From assembly GCA_030867875.1 (NCBI GenBank), contig JAOWCC010001501.1, positions 27,060,001 through 27,124,000 on the forward strand: DNA of 64,000 bases. The letters run 5' to 3'. This stretch comes from Actinernus sp. WN-2022 (lineage: Eukaryota; Cnidaria; Anthozoa; Actiniaria; Actinernidae). Both the position numbers and the translations under genes were made by a program. The notes under the pieces are model-generated. The model was not told the origin of the DNA and ran no database searches. It saw only the letters and a list, made by a program, of their open reading frames with translations. Positions 52,601 to 59,802 of this stretch are shown here, piece after piece (positions within the stretch are counted from its first letter, which is position 1; each line of letters opens with the position of its first letter).

Positions 52601-55600
52601 GACAACATACACAATATGCGGGAGGCGGTCCTGACAGATAACCGCACACACAATTTATTATAACCTCAGCATGCAAAATTGTAAGATACAATGTATGCTA
52701 TTACACTCGGACTGTTATCACGAAAACCACACCACGTGGTACATTGTAAGTGGAGACATTACATAAATATACAATGTAGTCTGATAATTTGATGTACTCT
52801 GCCGGATACGAAAAACCACAAAAAATTCCACACTATATGTGGTAAAAACTAAGTGGAAACGTATTCCCCAGCCCAATGCAAGAGTACTGACTTCTGGGGG
52901 TTGAAAGTCTGAATTTACTATAAAAACCGTAATAATTGGGCAATGTCAGGAAAACTTTGTAACAAAATTAAATGTTTGAAGGGTCTATAATTAAAGGTTA
53001 CACGTAGAGTCAGGACCACGAATGATGAAATGTAACTGACACATCATTAAGTACTAGAGTTCCCGCCAAAACTTAGCTGACCATATAAGGATTGATCCAC
53101 AGGGATACCAATACAGTCTTTAGGATAAGGAACTCATTTCTCTTTTTCTTTTATCCAAAGAGAAATATCATAACCCCCATTTTTTTTATGAATCCCCAAA
53201 ATTAAAAAAATCCTTTTTAGAATGTTGAAAAAATTAAACATGTTTTTAAAAAATGAACTGGTTTAAAGGGATAGACGAGTACAAAACACTTGTAACATGT
53301 ATGATCTCAAAGGACTGAAAACTTAAATTGCAAAGCAAGCATGTAAGATTTTTTTGAAAGTGTATTGAACGTGCAATGTTTTGATGATGTCAGTTTGTTC
53401 TCCAAGAAAAACTGAGTTACTCATTCTGCAGGAAAATCTGAAGGAAAAATAATACTCTATCAAAGCAATTTGAAGAATAAAAGTGTAAAAAAAAAACAAG
53501 ATTTAGAGAATTATATAGGAAAATGACTGAGAGGAGAGGATTATCGTACTCACTCACGGAGAAGCCGCACCTTTTTACCCAAAATCTTTGTTTGAAATCG
53601 GGAGTGCAGCTTATCTGCGAGAACATCTGCCCAAGGCTCCGTAAATTTACATAAATTTAAATTTTCAAAGATTTTTTTTTTTATTAACTCAAGCAAGTTA
53701 AGGTATCAGGGGCGGATTTAGGGGGGATGGATTGGGTGGCTAGCCACCCCCTCTAGAACGTCAGATTTCCTGGCCTTTCGAGAGCAGATCTTCAAGCTTG
53801 TACGATATTTACTTTACTTACTTACATTATTCATACTTATTTACCATTTTGTTTCGGTTATGGAACTGTATTTATGTAAATAGTTGTATTATTCTGACCT
53901 TCATAAATTAAAGCCATGCAGAATATTTATTACATCCCGAAAAAAAAAATGTATTCAAAATGGTGCTATGTTTACTTGGGTATCGCTTTAAAAAAATTAA
54001 ACCACAAAAAATAAACCACAACATAATCGTAGATTCCAAAAGTAAGTATTTTTTAGCTTTTCTAAAAATCCCAGGTAAAATAATTGAGTTGTGTATGCAT
54101 GTACATATTTGTAAAGTAAAGTCACATTATTTATAGAGGGTAACACATTTACTGCTAACATGTCAGTAATCTTCCTTTGGCATGTACATGGCCCGCTGCT
54201 GACTTAATCCTATGATTTTACAAAAAAAAATACATCCTTATCCAAGAAGATCTTTTTTCTTGCCCCCATTCTCCCCACTCACTGCACTCAAACTCATCCA
54301 AAATTTTGATATACATGCATGTACTTTTTGCTTCCTCCGCTTGTACATTTACACTATCAACGGGGGGAAAGGTGTGACTAGTAGCAGTATATAATAATTA
54401 TAATCCCAAAATGCCAGCTTCTTTGAAAATGACCCCAAAAACAACCCCAAAAAATACAATAAATTTTATTTATAAAGTTGAACCTCCCATAAAGGAGCAC
54501 CCTCGGACCAAAATTAATGTAGTCTCCTTATGGGAGGTGTCCACTATAGTCCAGCAGATAAGTGTAAACATCTTTGTATGAAAAACCACAGGGAGCCCAA
54601 GCGAGGTTAAAATATTACATATAAATTATCATTAATCATATAAAAGTCATTTCTCTGAAAAAAATGAAATGATAGAGCAACATAGCTAATTTTAATATGT
54701 TTTAAATAACTACATGTATCCAGGCCCGTAGTCTGGGTTTGGGGGAGGGGTGAGGTGTGAAGCGGACGCACCCCTCCTGTCGGCTGATCTTTTGCTTGAT
54801 TTTTAGTACCTGGAGGCTTTTTTCACTAAGATTACATATAAGGTCTATATAAGAAATATTGAAAAACTCACCATGATCGCAGGATTTACTCTTGGAAACA
54901 GTTCCCAGCACAAAAGCAGAGCAGTACACGCGAGACTGACTTTGTAGCATCTGCAGAGGCCTCGATCGACAAGCTGTTTTGCATCCACAGCTTATCAGTT
55001 CGCTACACGACTTAGAGGCCTCTGAAAGCATTGTCCACTTGGCATTCCAGCCTCCAGCAGATTGCTCCCATCCCCACTCCCCCAGACTTGGCAGTTCCTG
55101 GGTCGGCTCTAGTGTTTGGTCCCAGATATGGCCAGCTTGATATGTGGACCGTTTTACGTATTGTTCAAGCGCAGCTTTAGTTGGTGGGATATTGTCAATT
55201 GTTCTTGTGCCTTGCGCAAAGAGTGCCTGATGAGCCTCGTTGATTGTGTTCATGGGGCATGTTCGACTGTACATGATCACCACAAATCGTTCTATCAGCT
55301 GGAAATGTTCCTCGGAGATCGCTCTCTGAGGGGTCGAAAGAATACGGAATACTTGGTTACATCTTGGCATGCATTCCAAGCCAGATATGCTGTTTTCTTT
55401 CCTCTTCCAGAAAAATAAGACACTGTGTCGCAGCCTGTAAGTGCATGAAAGAGTAATGCTTCACATTTCTGCTGAGAACGCTAGCAATACAGTGTGCTAG
55501 AATATACCTTAGGTGCTTTCCTACACCAAAGGCCACCCAGAGTTCCTCTAAGTGCAACTGTTTTGCATGAATTTACGCGACAACCAGTACGACAACATCA

Positions 55601-58600
55601 GTATCGACGGTTCGTATCATAACTTTTTGACATCCACTGTTAGCTGCATGTGCCGCATGAAGTAGGACCCTGGTATCATACTAATCAGCCTCTTCGTGAT
55701 TACAGGGAGCGATACCTTGCTTATCGATAGGAGATGAGCTCACCACATCGTCTTTACGGGTGCTAATCACTTCAACCCCTGCAAGTTCCAGTGATTTAAC
55801 GTGATCTTCTAATGACTAAGAACATCTTCAAGATTCCCTTCTCGTGCTTGGCATCCAATATACAGCCCTGCAAAGAGGTTACAATCACTTTTAAGTGCTA
55901 TCATTTGACTCTGAGCTTTTGTTGACGTCTTCGGTGTGGTCCCAAATAATGGAAGCTTATTCTTGGGAATTGTATCTGTTCTAGGTTTCGAGCACTTTTC
56001 CAGTCTCTCCTCTACATACATGTCATACTGGGACTGTCCTTTCTGCTTCGCACTTTTCACAGCTTCCACAACACTTTCAGCCATAATGTCCTTTGTATCT
56101 AAGACAAGTAGATCAGTACTGTCTTCTTTAAATGGATTACCCATCTCTTCGATGACAGAAACCAGAGCCTTAACATCTTTAGAGAATGCCTTTTGGACAC
56201 TTGGAACTTGCTCATGGTGGCAGATATTGGTGGTCTTCTTTGTCTCAAAAGTTGCTTCAATCTCTTTCACGACTCTTGCAACCTGTGTTCCTGCTACCAT
56301 CCAGTGATTGAGGGCTGCTGGATTCTCAGTGAGGTCCACAGCGCCGCCGTCACCTTTGATGAGCTCATTCTCTTGCTTGTGATTGTGATCTAAAATCATC
56401 GAAAAAACATGCTGGGACTTTTGCAAAACAACCATCCATAAACTCTGCGTAAACACCATGCAGGATGCCTGTTTTCTAGAGCCAGCAAGTCCCTGATGTG
56501 GATAGGCAACCATCGCAAATAGCGACATAAATCCAACGCGAACATCCAGGGTACTAATTTACCAAGAACTTGGATAAACACAGAAAAGTTTCCTTCTCTA
56601 ATACATCTCACCAATTTCATTACCATAAGCTCCAACTCTAAGGCAGTAGACCAAAACATAAACTGAGGATATTGTTCCGATTGCTTCTTAGTCCAAGAAG
56701 CAAAATCCATCTGCTCACTAGGGTCACTGCTCTCGACATATGCCTGATATGCTGATCTCTGCAAAAGGCATAGCGCAGCTGCACTTACTTGATGCGTGTA
56801 ACGGGAACGTGTGATATGGGCTGCCTTTAGGATTGCATCTGCCTTTCCTGGAGTAGTTAATTATGTCGGCTTGCACAATTGCAGAGTCCCATCCACTGTT
56901 AGATAGCCAGTGCCCCACCATCTTCAACACTTCCATCCCTATCTGTAAACCACCCATCATCACAACGTATTTGTCTTCGCCGTATTGGTGTTTATTGTCC
57001 CATTGGATCTGCTTGGCTATGGCAAATAAAGGTTGATCCATTGCGATGATGGGGGTTTGGCCAGGATTGCTATATTGCACGGCTTCCTTGATCAGCTTCA
57101 TGGAGTACTGAATCAGCCATACTGTGTGCATTCTCCTCAAATAGTGGCAAGAGCGCAGTGATACATGTACATGTAGCTGACGGTCTTGTCACCTGGGAAG
57201 CAAAGTAAGCCGACCATGATAGATAATCCTGTTCCTCCAATTTCTCCTAGTCAAGCAGCTCCTCGACTTTATTTATCCATTTATATTTGGCTTCTATACA
57301 GTCAATGAGCAGATCGGTCGGGGGTTTTGCTGGAACGCTTCCCTTTGGAACGTACATGTATTGGTCCTTCTTTTACTGGACTAAAACAGGCTGGATATCA
57401 GTATAAGATTCTGGTAGATAAGTTATTCCTTTCTTCTTGGGAACATCAGGATTTAACATCACTCTATCTGTATCAGTCCCAAGCGAATCAGTTGTGGGGT
57501 GTTGAGTCAAAGAGATCGCAGTACCGTGGAAGGAGTCTTTAGATGTCTGCGAACTCGGGTTATGATCTATATTGTCAACTTTTCCGGTGGTAAACAAAGA
57601 CCCTTTCAGTTGTGGAGGGCACACTACACCTTCTTCCTCAAAATACGAGCATACGCTATTTCCCATGTCAGCAGAAATCTGCAAAACCCTGTCATATGAG
57701 ATTGAAAGTCCAAGTTGGTGAAATTTATCTACGAGCTTTCTTTTTCTAGTTTCAGCATGAATGACTAGTGCAAGGTACATGTACATGTACATTGACAGTG
57801 GGGTCTCTCTAATTAAGTTATGTCGTACAGCTGTATCCTCTGATCTTGTACGCTTGACAACATTGAATAACAAAAGTTGGGAAAGAACTAGAGCAGCATT
57901 TGTGCCAACTCTCTCCTCTCCAGTTTGGTGTTGGATATTAGGTCCTTCTAATATCATATTTACTAGGGCCAGTAGGCAGTCAGCTACTGCTTGCCTCTGG
58001 CAGTCAGGATCAAAAGACTCAGTAAACCTTTGCTAGCATATCTCTCCTGATGATTGTGGCAGCCTTTGCTAGATGAACAGGCTCTGCATCATAATTGGTC
58101 TCTTGTGCGAACTGCAAAGCTGCTCCAATATCTTTTGAAAAAGCAAGTCTTACTTCCCTCCCTTCATTATAATTATGCTCTAAGACCAGGTAACTGGGAA
58201 AGCAGTCGATCTTTCAGTCTTGTGGAATTGACTTTTCCTAGGAGGTCTACTCCAAGCTGTTTCAATCTTGATGTGTATAGCTTTACCAAGTCTGACAGTG
58301 TAAAAACCTCTATGTAAGACACAAGCTCAGCTAAAGCGATACCCTCAAGTGATGCTTGTGTGGTATCAGACTCTCCTGTTTAAGCCTTAAAACCTCTATC
58401 TCGATTATACAGAGCTGATAGGCATGCAGCGTGATAATATGCATCAATTGCATGCATGTCACCTGCAGCTAATTTTGCTATCAACTTTCAGTCTTGAAGT
58501 TCTGTAGCAATTGTTCTCACCTTATTATCCAGGTCATAATTATGTAGCTGCCCTGTGAAGGGTTCCTCCTCTTTCATCACAAAAAAAAACATTGTGACTT

Positions 58601-59572
58601 CGGATCTCCACCTGCCACTCTTTCTACTGCAGTTCCAAAAGTTGCACGAGTTTTTACAGGACTCGTCCCTTTTATATAATCATCAGTTTCTGCTGGTATA
58701 AATTTTCTCTTTTGTGCTCTTTCTAACTTGAGATTACTGCACCTGTTGAAGCAAGACTTATGCCATGATGCCTTATTGGACCTGAGTGTTTCTTCAATAC
58801 CAGTACCATCATCAAGTGTGGACATGTTGACAGAAATGGGGACACATCCAAGTTCTTCAAAGCTCTTAAAATTTTCGGCTAGATTTCTGTAACCTAATCC
58901 AAAGCTTTGTCTTGTAGTGTTTGGCAGGCACACTAGCTTTTCGTTTTTGTCATTCTCACACAAAGCACACAACTTCCAGTTCTTTGTGAACTCCTGGGAG
59001 GGATTTTTTTCACATCCCATTGCAATCCCATAATAAACAACCTGACTGTTTCGAAGAAAAACAAAATGGTGTCTATGTTTGCCACAGGGAGCCCAGTCAT
59101 AGTGAAAACATTTCAAAAACATAAAATAATTTAAAATGTGAGATAATTTGATCAAATATCATTATATAAAAGCAGATAAAGTGAAAAATATAGTTTTTTA
59201 TTTTTAATTGTTGTTTAGTACTTTTAGGGACATTTGAACAATTTAACATGAGCCTGTAGTAACTTACCGCTGACCATGACCTTGAACGCCTAAAATGAAG
59301 AGGTTAGGGTCAAGATCCCGCTGGGGTCTTCCTTTTATATTAATCTACATAGTAAGAGCTATCAACCCAGCAAATTTCATGCTTTTATCACAAATTTGAA
59401 CAATTCTGCTATTTTTAGTTGCTTATCTGCTGGACTACTATGAGAGTTTATAAATGCAGTATTTGTATGAAGGTTTTTCTGCCCAGGACCAAATTTAGTG
59501 TCCACTTACAGGAGGTGTATCCTTACATTGCTATGGAAGATGTCCCAAAGTAAAGTTTGAATGTATAAACGT

Positions 59573-59626
<54 letters not shown>

Positions 59627-59750
59627 GGCTCCCACATGTTAGGGGTGGGGAATGCTTAATTATTAATTAATTTTTAATTGTTGTATCTTTTAGGGGTTTG
59701 TTGTATACTGCCTCTCTCCCCTAGTATCTCTCCCTCACACCCAAACTCCC

Positions 59751-59802
<52 letters not shown>

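Noticed and set aside
53560..53650. Minus-strand exon-like stretch TEPWADVLADKLHSRFQTKI
   Set aside because: Has a possible donor but no match to ATM, and exons 1 and 2 join in phase without it.
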